From: Limnomonas spitsbergensis
Lineage: Eukaryota; Chlorophyta; Chlorophyceae; Chlamydomonadales
Assembly (NCBI GenBank): GCA_037349105.1
Contig: JAYJMM010000034.1
Coordinates: forward strand, 3,348,001-3,412,000
Direction: 5' to 3'
Length of the DNA stretch: 64,000 nucleotides
Shown piece by piece: positions 1 to 11,500 of this stretch. The notes under the pieces were generated by a model. That model worked only from the letters and a program-made list of their open reading frames with translations. It was not told where the DNA came from and did not search any database. Made by a program: the position numbers and the translations under genes. Numbering within the stretch: position 1 is the stretch's first letter; every line of letters starts with the position of its first letter.

Positions 1-1310
1 ATCACTTGACAAAATAATTGCTTACCTGCGCCAAAGATGGCCAGGATTCGTGACTGGAGAGGCATGATCAAGGGTTGTTGATCGTCAAGGGGTGGAAGCA
101 GACGATAGCTAATTGAAATAAAGTCTTCAGATGGAGTCCGATGAATGGCTCTATTGTTAATTGCTGGATTATGAGGCTTGATGAAGCTACTCGGTTCCGG
201 AGATTGGCCACGTCACCACATGTCCGACGTTTAACCAACCGATGCTCCGGATCCGCATCTTGTCAATCTCAACCACCGATCTTAACTCTGACCGAATCGC
301 GCCCATTGATCCCATCCATGATTTGCCCAAGGTTTCGCCAGGACATCGCGAGGGACGCATGTCGGACATATTGGGAATTACCCTTAACAAAATTCTACAC
401 CAAGTTCCCCAGCCCACATGTTCTGCCCACAGTTGTCGATGTCGTCTGCGTGTCGAGTTCCCACTTTCCCAAGTCCCAACGACCATCATGCCTGACTTCA
501 GCCTGTTCCTGCCACATGGCATGCTGCACACATTTGTGTGTCAAAGGCCGGCACATGTCCAAAGACCTGTGCCCACTCTGTCACTGGCCCATGCTGTGCA
601 TAGTAGCTGGAATCGAGCCTATTCATTCCCTACCAGCCCCACGTGGCTGAGCGTTCAGCATGGCCCAGCGGGTGTGCACCGTTCTTAACTCTGTCACTGG
701 TGAAAAAGCGCGGCCAATCCGGCCATCATCCACCAGCTCTCATGCAGCCATCAGTCAGGCATTTGGGATGGACAGGTATCCGTGTTTGTTACTTGCACTG
801 TCATGTAGGCTCCACATCAAGGCTTGTTTCCCAAGCAGCCAAACAGCACACCCAACCCGTTGTGCCACCGAATTCCGAGGTAACATCCCCTACGCCTGAG
901 GCTCCCCCCAGCCCTTAATGCCTGCCCACCGCCGGCGAGTGAGCGGCGGCTAACCAAAACAATGTCCCTGGTGCGGCAGGGACTTGTGGACAAGGATGTG
1001 CACAAAGAGCTTGCCCTGCGGCTTGAGCCAGGCCGCACAGCGCTTCATCAGCTCACAGTAGTTCTTCATGTGCTCAAACATCTCGATGGGGACGATTCGG
1101 TCCTATTTGCCCGGGGCCTTGAGGTCCACCATATTAGCCGTGATGACCTGAGGCAGCGGCGGCAGCGGCACATGTCGGCCTGAATTCATGATCAGACCAT
1201 CGACATGATTAGCAGCATGAGGCAGCTGCTAATCCCCAGAGCATCCGAAGGGCGGTCAAGTGTCGGCCTTCATCTCCAATGGCCACCGCTAGCCATCATA
1301 TGGGTACCAA
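1..1310. other. Intergenic, no supported gene
   Basis: Open frames here are short, overlap on both strands and show no domain, splice structure or codon pattern that I can defend. The segment around 590-700 is a copy of a dispersed repeat listed separately. The rest holds nothing I recognise. Confidence 0.5.
590..700 (+). repeat. Dispersed repeat R3, copy 1
   Basis: The stretch with 'attcattccctaccagccc', 'cacgtggc' and 'gcgttcagca' followed by a 'gcccagcgggt' block reappears near-identically at 47180-47255 and more diverged at 34865-34935, all in the same orientation. No coding content is visible. It is probably a fragment of a transposable element, class unknown. Confidence 0.6.
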
Positions 1311-1317
1311 CGCCAAG

Positions 1318-1575
1318 TTAATGACGTTACACATCCGGGCTGTGCTAAAAAATGGCGCTGCGGCGTGGGTCCTAACTTAAGGGTTGGGAGGATAGAAAGA
1401 AACAAACCTCAAAAGCCCGGCCGCGTGGGTGCCCACCTGTTCAGAAGGGAGAAAAGAAGAAACTCAAAGGGAGAGGGGGGGAAAGGAGCAAAAGGCGAGG
1501 CCGGGAAGGCAAAGAAGACCAAGTCTGACACCTGAGTTCCACTAGAGACTAGCCCTCAACAAAGCCTCTAAAACA
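1318..1575 (-). mobile_element. Non-LTR retrotransposon NL1, 5'-truncated 3' end
   Basis: On the minus strand the last codons before a TAG read G-F-V-E-G-stop, matching the protein end of the better preserved copies at 34938-35770 and 37080-38100. A purine-rich 3' untranslated segment follows, ending in the family's terminal motif (GTGTAACGTCATTGAC-like, here near 1318-1330). Only the 3' tip survives, as expected of incomplete target-primed reverse transcription. Confidence 0.6.
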
Positions 1576-1786
1576 AGAAACGTTCACTAAAGCAATACCT
1601 AAAGAAAAGTAAGGCCTTCAAAGCGAGGGGGGGGCAAAAAAATAGGTGGGGACCCCATCCCCCCCCCAAAAATCGAGCACCCAAGCCTAGCACCCACCCA
1701 CCCCCCCGCCTCCGGAACCCATTGAAACTCAAATATCTCAGTCGAAATTCAAAATTGCAGGGCATGTAAGGGGTGTTTTTTGATCA

Positions 1787-1960
1787 GCTCGTCAAGGCGC
1801 TTCTACTGGTATATTGCAATTTGTTAGGTGAGGCCCATTCATGCCAATAGTCAATTTTGTTACTGGGCTCAGCCAGGCTACTGTTCTTGCCAACACACTT
1901 GGCAGCCACCAGGCCTTGGAATGTGGAGGAGCTACACGTGGTGTCCAGCATGGATTCATG
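1787..1960 (-). pseudogene. Possible second exon of SUEL-type lectin
   Basis: The minus-strand reading contains the stretch DTTCSSSTFQGLVAAKCVGK, with spacing like the second half of a SUEL/galactose-binding lectin domain (Cys, a short hydrophobic helix, then Cys-x-Gly-Lys). It lies about 500 bp downstream, in transcription sense, of the stronger lectin exon at 2480-2655 and ends in a stop near 1784. I could not find an acceptor whose phase joins it cleanly to the upstream exon. The final disulphide and the usual C-terminal 'Y-x-C' are missing. It may be a decayed or mis-assembled lectin gene; the call is inference from motif spacing. Confidence 0.3.
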
Positions 1961-2084
1961 ATCGTCAGGGTCAGGATAAAGAATGACAAGTAATAGTAGG
2001 TAGACTGGGAATTTCAGCAGGCTCGACAGGCAAACAATGATGCCCGCCAAAAGAGATGCTAGCTGTCGATGGCAGAGCAACATA

Positions 2085-2190
2085 ATCAGGGGGGGGCACT
2101 GTTAAGGGGAACACCATCAGGGGGGGAACACTGACCACCAGGGGGGTGGGGGGGGTCACCATCAGGGGGGGGGAAATTGACCATCAGGGG
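2085..2190. repeat. G-run rich short tandem repeat
   Basis: Repeats of a 'CATCAGGGGGG' type unit alternate with short A-rich spacers, giving several runs of six to nine G on the plus strand. It lies in the presumed intron between the two lectin-like exons and may form G-quadruplexes. Confidence 0.6.
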
Positions 2191-2479
2191 GAGCCAATAT
2201 CGCATTGGCATTTGGCAGTACACATTCATTAGTATACGGGAAATTTGCGGGGGCAAGTGGCTGTTAAAATACAACCTGGTCAAAAATAAAGCTAGGCTTG
2301 AATGGCAGAGGACTAGGTCAGTAGACGCAGAGAAGAGGGGCGATTTAAAAATCAAACGTTCTAGAGACAACAGACTAACCCCCATTTCAGTGAGTAACGT
2401 ATACAGTTTGCCCTGGGATAATGTACCGTAGTATCGTTGTGTCATGCAACCAGGCAGGAGTCTGTGCAGTGCACCCTAC

Positions 2480-2655
2480 CTGCATGGCTGATTCTCTCCT
2501 GTATGGGCAGCTAGAGTTGTCATTGCGGCCGTAGAATGCTGTCACGCCGGGGTAAATAACATATCCCACATATGGGCATTGCAACATGAAGGTCGTTCCG
2601 TCGCAGAACTTGTCGTTGGTGTATGGCAGCAACGTGAAGGGGGGGAGGGGACGAC
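2480..2655 (-). CDS. SUEL/rhamnose-binding-type lectin domain exon
   Basis: The minus-strand exon begins after a strong pyrimidine-tract acceptor (ending TTAG) and stops at a GTAGGG donor. Its translation runs FTLLPYTNDKFCDGTTF, then MLQCPYVGYVIYPG, then VTAFYGRNDNSSCPYRRES. The order Cys-x-Gly-x-x-hydrophobic-x-Leu-x-Cys-Pro, then hydrophobic strand, Ala-x-Tyr-Gly-Arg-x-Asp and Cys-Pro is the core of SUEL_Lectin/Gal_Lectin domains. Such domains bind rhamnose or galactose and usually sit in secreted or surface proteins, including polycystin-like and adhesion proteins. Only the N-terminal half of the domain is here; a candidate second half is at about 1787-1960. No start codon or signal peptide was identified upstream, so the gene is partial or broken. 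The domain call is fairly good, the gene model weak. Confidence 0.5.
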
Positions 2656-2659
2656 CTAA

Positions 2660-4330
2660 GGGAAGGGAACATATGGGAGGGGATAGTAACGGCATGGACG
2701 CGGCCTAGACCCATGCAGCGCTGTTTCCTTAACCCCCGCAGGGGCGGAGTTTTCTTTCTTTCTTCCTGGGGGAGGCAAGATGCGCCAAATACAGGCAGAC
2801 ACACTGTAGATGGGTTGGGCTCGGTGGACAAACATGGGTGATTGGGAAATAGGCAGGCAGGCAGAGGAAGCGGACGTGGTGTAACCGGTGGCTGGAGTCA
2901 TAAAATGTTGTGTTGCTAGGAAGAAAGGATCCTACGCCCCGTGGGAGGCGAGGGAGTCAAGGAAACAGCGCAGGCTGCCTGGGTGGAAGCCACATCCGCG
3001 CCGTTACCGTGTTTGTGTTGCTGAATACCGGTATTTAACATTACCGTATAACCGAATAGGGCGCACGCCTTTTTCGCTTTTTTAAATCGATGGCTCTGCT
3101 GCCTCTATCACCACTGCTGCTTGGCAACCTGCCCCTTCCCCTGCCCCTGCTCCTGCCTCCTACTGCATCCTCATCCCCATCCGCCTCGGTCGCGCCCCCA
3201 CGTGCCCCCACACGGACATAAACTGCGAACTTGCTCGTCGCTTGCCGGAGCGCCGAGTCGCCGACAGGATGCCAGGGCGCTTTGCAGCTCCCGAGTATGG
3301 GTCGAGTTGAGCCTTGCGCTGCGTCTCCAAGAGCCTCTCTTCCTTTTGTCGCTGTACCTCTGGATCTAGCCTGACTGTCGCACCATAAAGCAGTAACTGC
3401 AATACTATGGTAAATACCGTAAACTCCGGTCAGGACACCTTAGAGAGGTGTCCTCTACTCACAAACACGGTACATCACCGTACACTCATGCTCCTTGTAC
3501 TTCAGACAAGAGCGTGTTAACAAGATAACTATAACTGGAAGTCCCTAACTGGATGTCTCTGCCTAGAAGTCTCCGTCTCGTGGGTACCGCCCCTACTACT
3601 TTACTCGCCCCCCGCTCCCCAGCGTTAAGCCCTCCGGGCATGCGCGGGGAGCCGGAAAAGGGGTGGTACTGAAAGAACTTCTGGAAAAATATGTACGTAG
3701 AAGCTTCAAATCGTCTCAGCAAATCTGCCTGGTTCAGGCCTTCTTCAAAAAGAACTAAGAAAAATCCACCGAGTTTCGGCTGAAGCGCAATGCGCAGCAT
3801 CCTACAAATTCAAGCTGTTCAGCCCACTACTGGCTAGCAAACAGAGAAGTTTTCAAAGTTATCAGGTCAAGCTAAGAATAACCGCTGCTCTCGCCCCACT
3901 GCGCCATAGCCGCCTGGTCTTCACTGGCCACAGGAAATGTGCGCCGTAGCAGCGTGATGTGCTCCCTACTGTGGTATCATTGCCCGAGTTGACTAATTCT
4001 CCTCGCTCATCATCGTCATAACATATGTACTACCGTAGCCTTGCTGCTATGGTGTTCTGAGAAACAAATTTTCACTATGCTGCTGCGATAGCTTTAACTC
4101 CACTCCTGCATCTTCCGTTGTCGGTCCGCTGGCTGCCGGCCCACTGCCTGCCGGGTACTAGGACAAGCCGCGCTGCGTCTGCATTTCTGCTCTGTAGGCG
4201 CCTGCCCGCTCCTTGCCAGTTACGGCGTGGGTGACGTCACGTGCTCAGCGGCCTTGCCGCTCTGGGCTTGGCCTCAGGTCTCGGTAAGCTCCTCAAGGGC
4301 CGACTCCTCTTCTTCCCTTGCTGCTTCCTT
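2660..4330. other. Intergenic, no supported gene
   Basis: Short overlapping frames only. I see one perfect hairpin (3432-3454, listed separately) and nothing I can name as a gene, although upstream exons of the lectin-like gene could be hidden in 2660-2900. Confidence 0.4.
3432..3454. repeat. Perfect short inverted repeat
   Basis: AGGACACCT and AGGTGTCCT form 9-bp perfect arms around a 5-base loop (TAGAG). No T-run or flanking gene gives it a role. It is recorded as a structure only. Confidence 0.6.
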
Positions 4331-4337
4331 GGCCACC

Positions 4338-5315
4338 TTAGCCCTTCTTGTAACTGCTCTCGGGGTGACATTGGCCTCTCCCCGGCCAGTGGTGTACGAG
4401 ATGTCGTACAACCCGTTCGCCATTGGTCTTGCGATGCCCCGCTCCATTTGCCTTGTTGCTGGGTTGGTGGCCATGACTTCCACTCAGGCCTGTCCATGAC
4501 GTTGGCCTCCTGGGCTGTCCTGGCAGCCGCTCTGGCTGCTGGGCTCGGCCGCCCCCTGACCGCCGTAGACTGAAACCAGGTGCGGTAGGCGGCGCAGACT
4601 TGTGTTCAGTGGCAGAATCTGTGGGGTCCGCTGTGCCAGCTGCATCTAGCTGCACCCGCTCATATGCTGCATCAACTAGCGCTAGCACCTCTCTGACAGG
4701 CAGCGGCTGTAGGTCAGTTGCTGTCTGACGCAGTTTGGGATCGGCTGATCCCAGCTCCAGCTCCAGCAAGGCACCTAGCAAATTACTGCACCAATTGCAC
4801 CCTCCGTAGCCCTGCAACCTGGCGCAGATGCTGGAGGAAATAGGACTGCATCTTGCTCCTGAGGCAATGCCGCGGCCTAAGGTGATCGGTGGCCCACACC
4901 ACATCAACGTAGTTGGCCGCAGGCGCTGCATAGACAGACGCCTACCGGATGCGTGTAGGCAGATGATGCCTGAGGTGCTCCTTGGCGGCCATGCGGCGGA
5001 CACAGTGCAACGCGGTAGCAAAAGGCACCTCTCTACCTTGCATGGCCTTCCACATGCTGCCACTCTCGTGCTGAATGATGCCCAAGAACTTGAAATCCTG
5101 GACACGCTTCAGCATTATCTTATCGGGGCCATACACACAAGGATGGGCTGACTGCCAAACTCCAAGTACCTCATCTCAAATCTCGTTCCTGCCATCCAGC
5201 AAGGTGGCCATGTCGCCTCCGTATCGCAGTTAATCCCCATAATCCCCCTCATCCACTCATAAGCCATGATGTAGCTAAAATGTAGCTGAAGCACACAGAA
5301 ATAAAAGGTGTTCAC
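4338..5315 (-). mobile_element. Non-LTR retrotransposon NL1, degraded RT tail and C-terminal region
   Basis: Read on the minus strand across three frames, this is the end of an L1-like reverse transcriptase polyprotein. A segment with VQDFKFLGIIQHESGSMW has the 'F-K-F/Y-L-G-I' motif that closes the RT palm/thumb. It is followed by CNWCSNLLGALLELELGSA and LPVREVLALVDAAYE, nearly the same as CTWCSDLLGELVELERGAA and LPVTEVLALVDAAYE in the copy at 35110-35763. Frame changes between the blocks show it is dead. The zinc-knuckle end and the 3' terminus of the family are not present here. Confidence 0.7.
5260..5305. repeat. Dimeric TGTAGCTGA motif (dispersed)
   Basis: Two copies of a TGTAGCT(G/A)A core spaced by a few bases, ending 'gaagcac'. 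The same dimer recurs near 22034, 40605 and 40938, and inverted near 36232-36270. It looks like a terminal or internal motif of a dispersed element. Confidence 0.45.
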
Positions 5316-5580
5316 ACATTCCCCGCACCCCCTTGACGACAGGACGTGGCACCTCTAGCAGCAGGAGAGCGCATGCATCTCCAGCAGGCTACTGGGCAGC
5401 CACAGCTAAGGGCCGATGGGGGATCAAGCTTGCCCCGATCATTGGCAGCTGGCCCAAGCAACGCTGCTAATTGCAGCAGAGGAGAACGTCCCTCGCGCAA
5501 ACAACCGCTGCTCTTGTAGAGGAGGTCTGCATGGCCTCTACAATGGCTTTGCTATATTTAACGACCATGCGAAATCGCTG

Positions 5581-8500
5581 CATGATTGCCCATGGACCAC
5601 ACAACAGCCGCTGCGTGATTGCACATGGACCATGCAACAGCCCCTGCATGATTGCACATGGACCATGCAACAGCCGCTGCATGATTGCACATGGACCATG
5701 CAACAGCCGCTGCATGATTGCACATGGACCATGCAACAGCTGCTGCATGATTGCACATGGACCACGCAACAGCCGCTGCATGATTGCACATGGACCATGC
5801 AGCAGCTGCTGCATGATTGCACATGGACCATGCAACAGCTGCTGCATGATTGCACATGGACCATGCAACAGCCGCTGCATGATTGCACATGGACCATGCA
5901 ACAGCTGCTGCATGATTGCACATGGACCATGCAACAGCTGCTGCATGATTGCACATGGACCATGCAACAGCTGCTGCATGATTGCACATGGACCATGCAA
6001 CAGCTGCTGCATGATTGCACATGGACCATGCAACAGCTGCTGCATGATTGCACATGGACCACGCAACAGCTGCTGCATGATTGCACATGGACCACGCAAC
6101 AGCTGCTGCATGATTGCGCATGGACCATGCAACAGCCGCTGCATGATTGCACATGGACCATGCAACAGCTGCTGCATGATTGCACATGGACCATGCAACA
6201 GCCGCTGCATGATTGCACATGGACCATGCAACAGCTGCTGCATGATTGCACATGGACCATGCAACAGCTGCTGTATGATTGCACATGGACCACGCAACAG
6301 CTGCTGCATGATTGCGCATGGACCATGCAACAGCTGCTGCATGATTGCACATGGACCATGCAACAGCTGTTGCATGATTGCACATGGACCATGCAACAGC
6401 TGCTGCATGATTGCACATGGACCATGCAACACCCGCTGCATGATTGCACATGGACCATGCAACAGCTGCTGCATGATTGCACATGGACCATGCAACAGCT
6501 GCTGCATGATTGCACATGGACCATGCAACAGCTGCTGCATGATTGCACATGGACCATGCAACAGCTGCTGCATGATTGCACATGGACCATGCAACAGCTG
6601 CTGCATGATTGCACATGGGCCATGCAACAGCTGCTGCATGATTGCACATGGACCATGCAACAGCTGCTGCAGGATTGCACATGGACCATGCAACAGCTGC
6701 TGCATGATTGCACATGGACCATGCAACAGCCGCTGCAGGATTGCACATGGACCATGCAACAACCGCTGCATGATTGCACATGGACCATGCAACAGCTGTT
6801 ACATAATTGCACATGGACCATGCAACAGCTGCTGCATGATTGCACATGGACCATGCAACAGCTGCTGCATGATTGCACATGGACCATGCAACAGCTGCTG
6901 CATGATTGCACATGGACCATGCAACAGCTGCTGCATGATTGCACATGGACCATGCAACAGCTGCTGCATGATTGCACATGGACCATGCAACAGCCGCTGC
7001 ATGATTGCACATGGACCATGCAACAGCTGCTGCATGATTGCACATGGACCATGCAACAGCTGCTGCATGATTGCACATGGACCATGCAACAGCTGCTGCA
7101 TGATTGCACATGGACCATGCAACAGCTGCTGCATGATTGCACATGGACCACGCAACAGCTGCTGCATGATTGCACATGGACCACGCAACAGCTGCTGCAT
7201 GATTGCGCATGGACCATGCAACAGCCGCTGCATGATTGCACATGGACCATGCAACAGCTGCTGCATGATTGCACATGGACCATGCAACAGCCGCTGCATG
7301 ATTGCACATGGACCATGCAACAGCTGCTGCATGATTGCACATGGACCATGCAACAGCTGCTGCATGATTGCACATGGACCACGCAACAGCTGCTGCATGA
7401 TTGCGCATGGACCATGCAACAGCCGCTGCATGATTGCACATGGACCATGCAACAGCTGCTGCATGATTGCACATGGACCATGCAACAGCCGCTGCATGAT
7501 TGCACATGGACCATGCAACAGCTGCTGCATGATTGCACATGGACCATGCAACAGCTGCTGTATGATTGCACATGGACCACGCAACAGCTGCTGCATGATT
7601 GCGCATGGACCATGCAACAGCTGCTGCATGATTGCACATGGACCATGCAACAGCTGTTGCATGATTGCACATGGACCATGCAACAGCTGCTGCATGATTG
7701 CACATGGACCATGCAACACCCGCTGCATGATTGCACATGGACCATGCAACAGCTGCTGCATGATTGCACATGGACCATGCAACAGCTGCTGCATGATTGC
7801 ACATGGACCATGCAACAGCTGCTGCATGATTGCACATGGACCATGCAACAGCTGCTGCATGATTGCACATGGACCATGCAACAGCTGCTGCATGATTGCA
7901 CATGGGCCATGCAACAGCTGCTGCATGATTGCACATGGACCATGCAACAGCTGCTGCAGGATTGCACATGGACCATGCAACAGCTGCTGCATGATTGCAC
8001 ATGGACCATGCAACAGCCGCTGCAGGATTGCACATGGACCATGCAACAGCTGCTGCATGATTGCACATGGACCATGCAACAGCTGTTACATAATTGCACA
8101 TGGACCATGCAACAGCTGCTGCATGATTGCACATGGACCATGCAACAGCTGCTGCATGATTGCACATGGACCATGCAACAGCTGCTGCATGATTGCACAT
8201 GGACCATGCAACAGCTGCTGCATGATTGCACATGGACCATGCAACAGCTGCTGCATGATTGCACATGGACCATGCAACAGCCGCTGCATGATTGCACATG
8301 GACCATGCAACAGCTGCTGCATGATTGCACATGGACCATGCAACAGCTGCTGCATGATTGCACATGGACCATGCAACAGCTGCTGCATGATTGCACATGG
8401 ACCATGCAACAGCTGCTGCATGATTGCACATGGACCACGCAACAGCTGCTGCATGATTGCACATGGACCACGCAACAGCTGCTGCATGATTGCGCATGGA

Positions 8501-11500
8501 CCATGCAACAGCCGCTGCATGATTGCACATGGACCATGCAACAGCTGCTGCATGATTGCACATGGACCATGCAACAGCCGCTGCATGATTGCACATGGAC
8601 CATGCAACAGCTGCTGCATGATTGCACATGGACCATGCAACAGCTGCTGTATGATTGCACATGGACCACGCAACAGCTGCTGCATGATTGCGCATGGACC
8701 ATGCAACAGCTGCTGCATGATTGCACATGGACCATGCAACAGCTGTTGCATGATTGCACATGGACCATGCAACAGCTGCTGCATGATTGCACATGGACCA
8801 TGCAACACCCGCTGCATGATTGCACATGGACCATGCAACAGCTGCTGCATGATTGCACATGGACCATGCAACAGCTGCTGCATGATTGCACATGGACCAT
8901 GCAACAGCTGCTGCATGATTGCACATGGACCATGCAACAGCTGCTGCATGATTGCACATGGACCATGCAACAGCTGCTGCATGATTGCACATGGGCCATG
9001 CAACAGCTGCTGCATGATTGCACATGGACCATGCAACAGCTGCTGCAGGATTGCACATGGACCATGCAACAGCTGCTGCATGATTGCACATGGACCATGC
9101 AACAGCCGCTGCATGATTGCACATGGACCATGCAACAGCTGCTGCATGATTGCACATGGACCATGCAACAGCTGTTACATAATTGCACATGGACCATGCA
9201 ACAGCTGCTGCATGATTGCACATGGACCATGCAACAGCTGCTGCATGATTGCACATGGACCATGCAACAGCTGCTGCATGATTGCACATGGACCATGCAA
9301 CAGCCGCTGCATGATTGCACATGGACCATGCAACAGCTGCTGCATGATTGCACATGGACCATGCAACAGCTGTTACATAATTGCACATGGACCATGCAAC
9401 AGCTGCTGCATGATTGCACATGGACCATGCAACAGCTGCTGCATGATTGCACATGGACCATGCAACAGCTGCTGCATGATTGCACATGGACCATGCAACA
9501 CCTGCTGCAGGATTGCACATGGACCATGCAACAGCTGCTGCATCACTGCACATGGACCATGCAACAACCGCTGCATGATTGCACATGGACCATGCAACAG
9601 TTGCTGCATGTTTGCACATGGACCATGCAACAGCTGCTGCATGATTGCACATGGACCATGCAACAGCTGCTGCATGATTGCACATGGACCACGCAACAGC
9701 TGCTGCATGATTGCACATGGACCACGCAACAGCTGCTGCATGATTGCGCATGGACCATGCAACAGCCGCTGCATGATTGCACATGGACCATGCAACAGCT
9801 GCTGCATGATTGCACATGGACCATGCAACAGCTGCTGTATGATTGCACATGGACCACGCAACAGCTGCTGCATGATTGCGCATGGACCATGCAACAGCTG
9901 CTGCATGATTGCACATGGACCATGCAACAGCTGTTGCATGATTGCACATGGACCATGCAACAGCTGCTGCATGATTGCACATGGACCATGCAACACCCGC
10001 TGCATGATTGCACATGGACCATGCAACAGCTGCTGCATGATTGCACATGGACCATGCAACAGCTGCTGCATGATTGCACATGGACCATGCAACAGCTGCT
10101 GCATGATTGCACATGGACCATGCAACAGCTGCTGCATGATTGCACATGGACCATGCAACAGCTGCTGCATGATTGCACATGGGCCATGCAACAGCTGCTG
10201 CATGATTGCACATGGACCATGCAACAGCTGCTGCAGGATTGCACATGGACCATGCAACAGCTGCTGCATGATTGCACATGGACCATGCAACAGCCGCTGC
10301 ATGATTGCACATGGACCATGCAACAGCTGCTGCATGATTGCACATGGACCATGCAACAGCTGTTACATAATTGCACATGGACCATGCAACAGCTGCTGCA
10401 TGATTGCACATGGACCATGCAACAGCTGCTGCATGATTGCACATGGACCATGCAACAGCTGTTGCATGATTGCACATGGACCATGCAACAGCTGCTGCAT
10501 GATTGCACATGGACCATGCAACACCCGCTGCATGATTGCACATGGACCATGCAACAGCTGCTGCATGATTGCACATGGACCATGCAACAGCTGCTGCATG
10601 ATTGCACATGGACCATGCAACAGCTGCTGCATGATTGCACATGGACCATGCAACAGCTGCTGCATGATTGCACATGGACCATGCAACAGCTGCTGCATGA
10701 TTGCACATGGGCCATGCAACAGCTGCTGCATGATTGCACATGGACCATGCAACAGCTGCTGCAGGATTGCACATGGACCATGCAACAGCTGCTGCATGAT
10801 TGCACATGGACCATGCAACAGCCGCTGCATGATTGCACATGGACCATGCAACAGCTGCTGCATGATTGCACATGGACCATGCAACAGCTGTTACATAATT
10901 GCACATGGACCATGCAACAGCTGCTGCATGATTGCACATGGACCATGCAACAGCTGCTGCATGATTGCACATGGACCATGCAACAGCTGCTGCATGATTG
11001 CACATGGACCATGCAACACCTGCTGCAGGATTGCACATGGACCATGCAACAGCTGCTGCATCACTGCACATGGACCATGCAACAACCGCTGCATGATTGC
11101 ACATGGACCATGCAACAGTTGCTGCATGATTGCACTTGGACCATGCAACAGCTGCTGCATGATTGCACATGGACCATGCAACAGCTGCTGCATGATTGCA
11201 CATGGACCACGCAACAGCTGCTGCATGATTGCACATGGACCACGCAACAGCTGCTGCATGATTGCGCATGGACCATGCAACAGCCGCTGCATGATTGCAC
11301 ATGGACCATGCAACAGCTGCTGCATGATTGCACATGGACCATGCAACAGCTGCTGTATGATTGCACATGGACCACGCAACAGCTGCTGCATGATTGCGCA
11401 TGGACCATGCAACAGCTGCTGCATGATTGCACATGGACCATGCAACAGCTGTTGCATGATTGCACATGGACCATGCAACAGCTGCTGCATGATTGCACAT

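Noticed and set aside
141..688. Small proteins at the window start
   Set aside because: Overlapping frames on both strands with no consistent codon bias; part is dispersed repeat R3.
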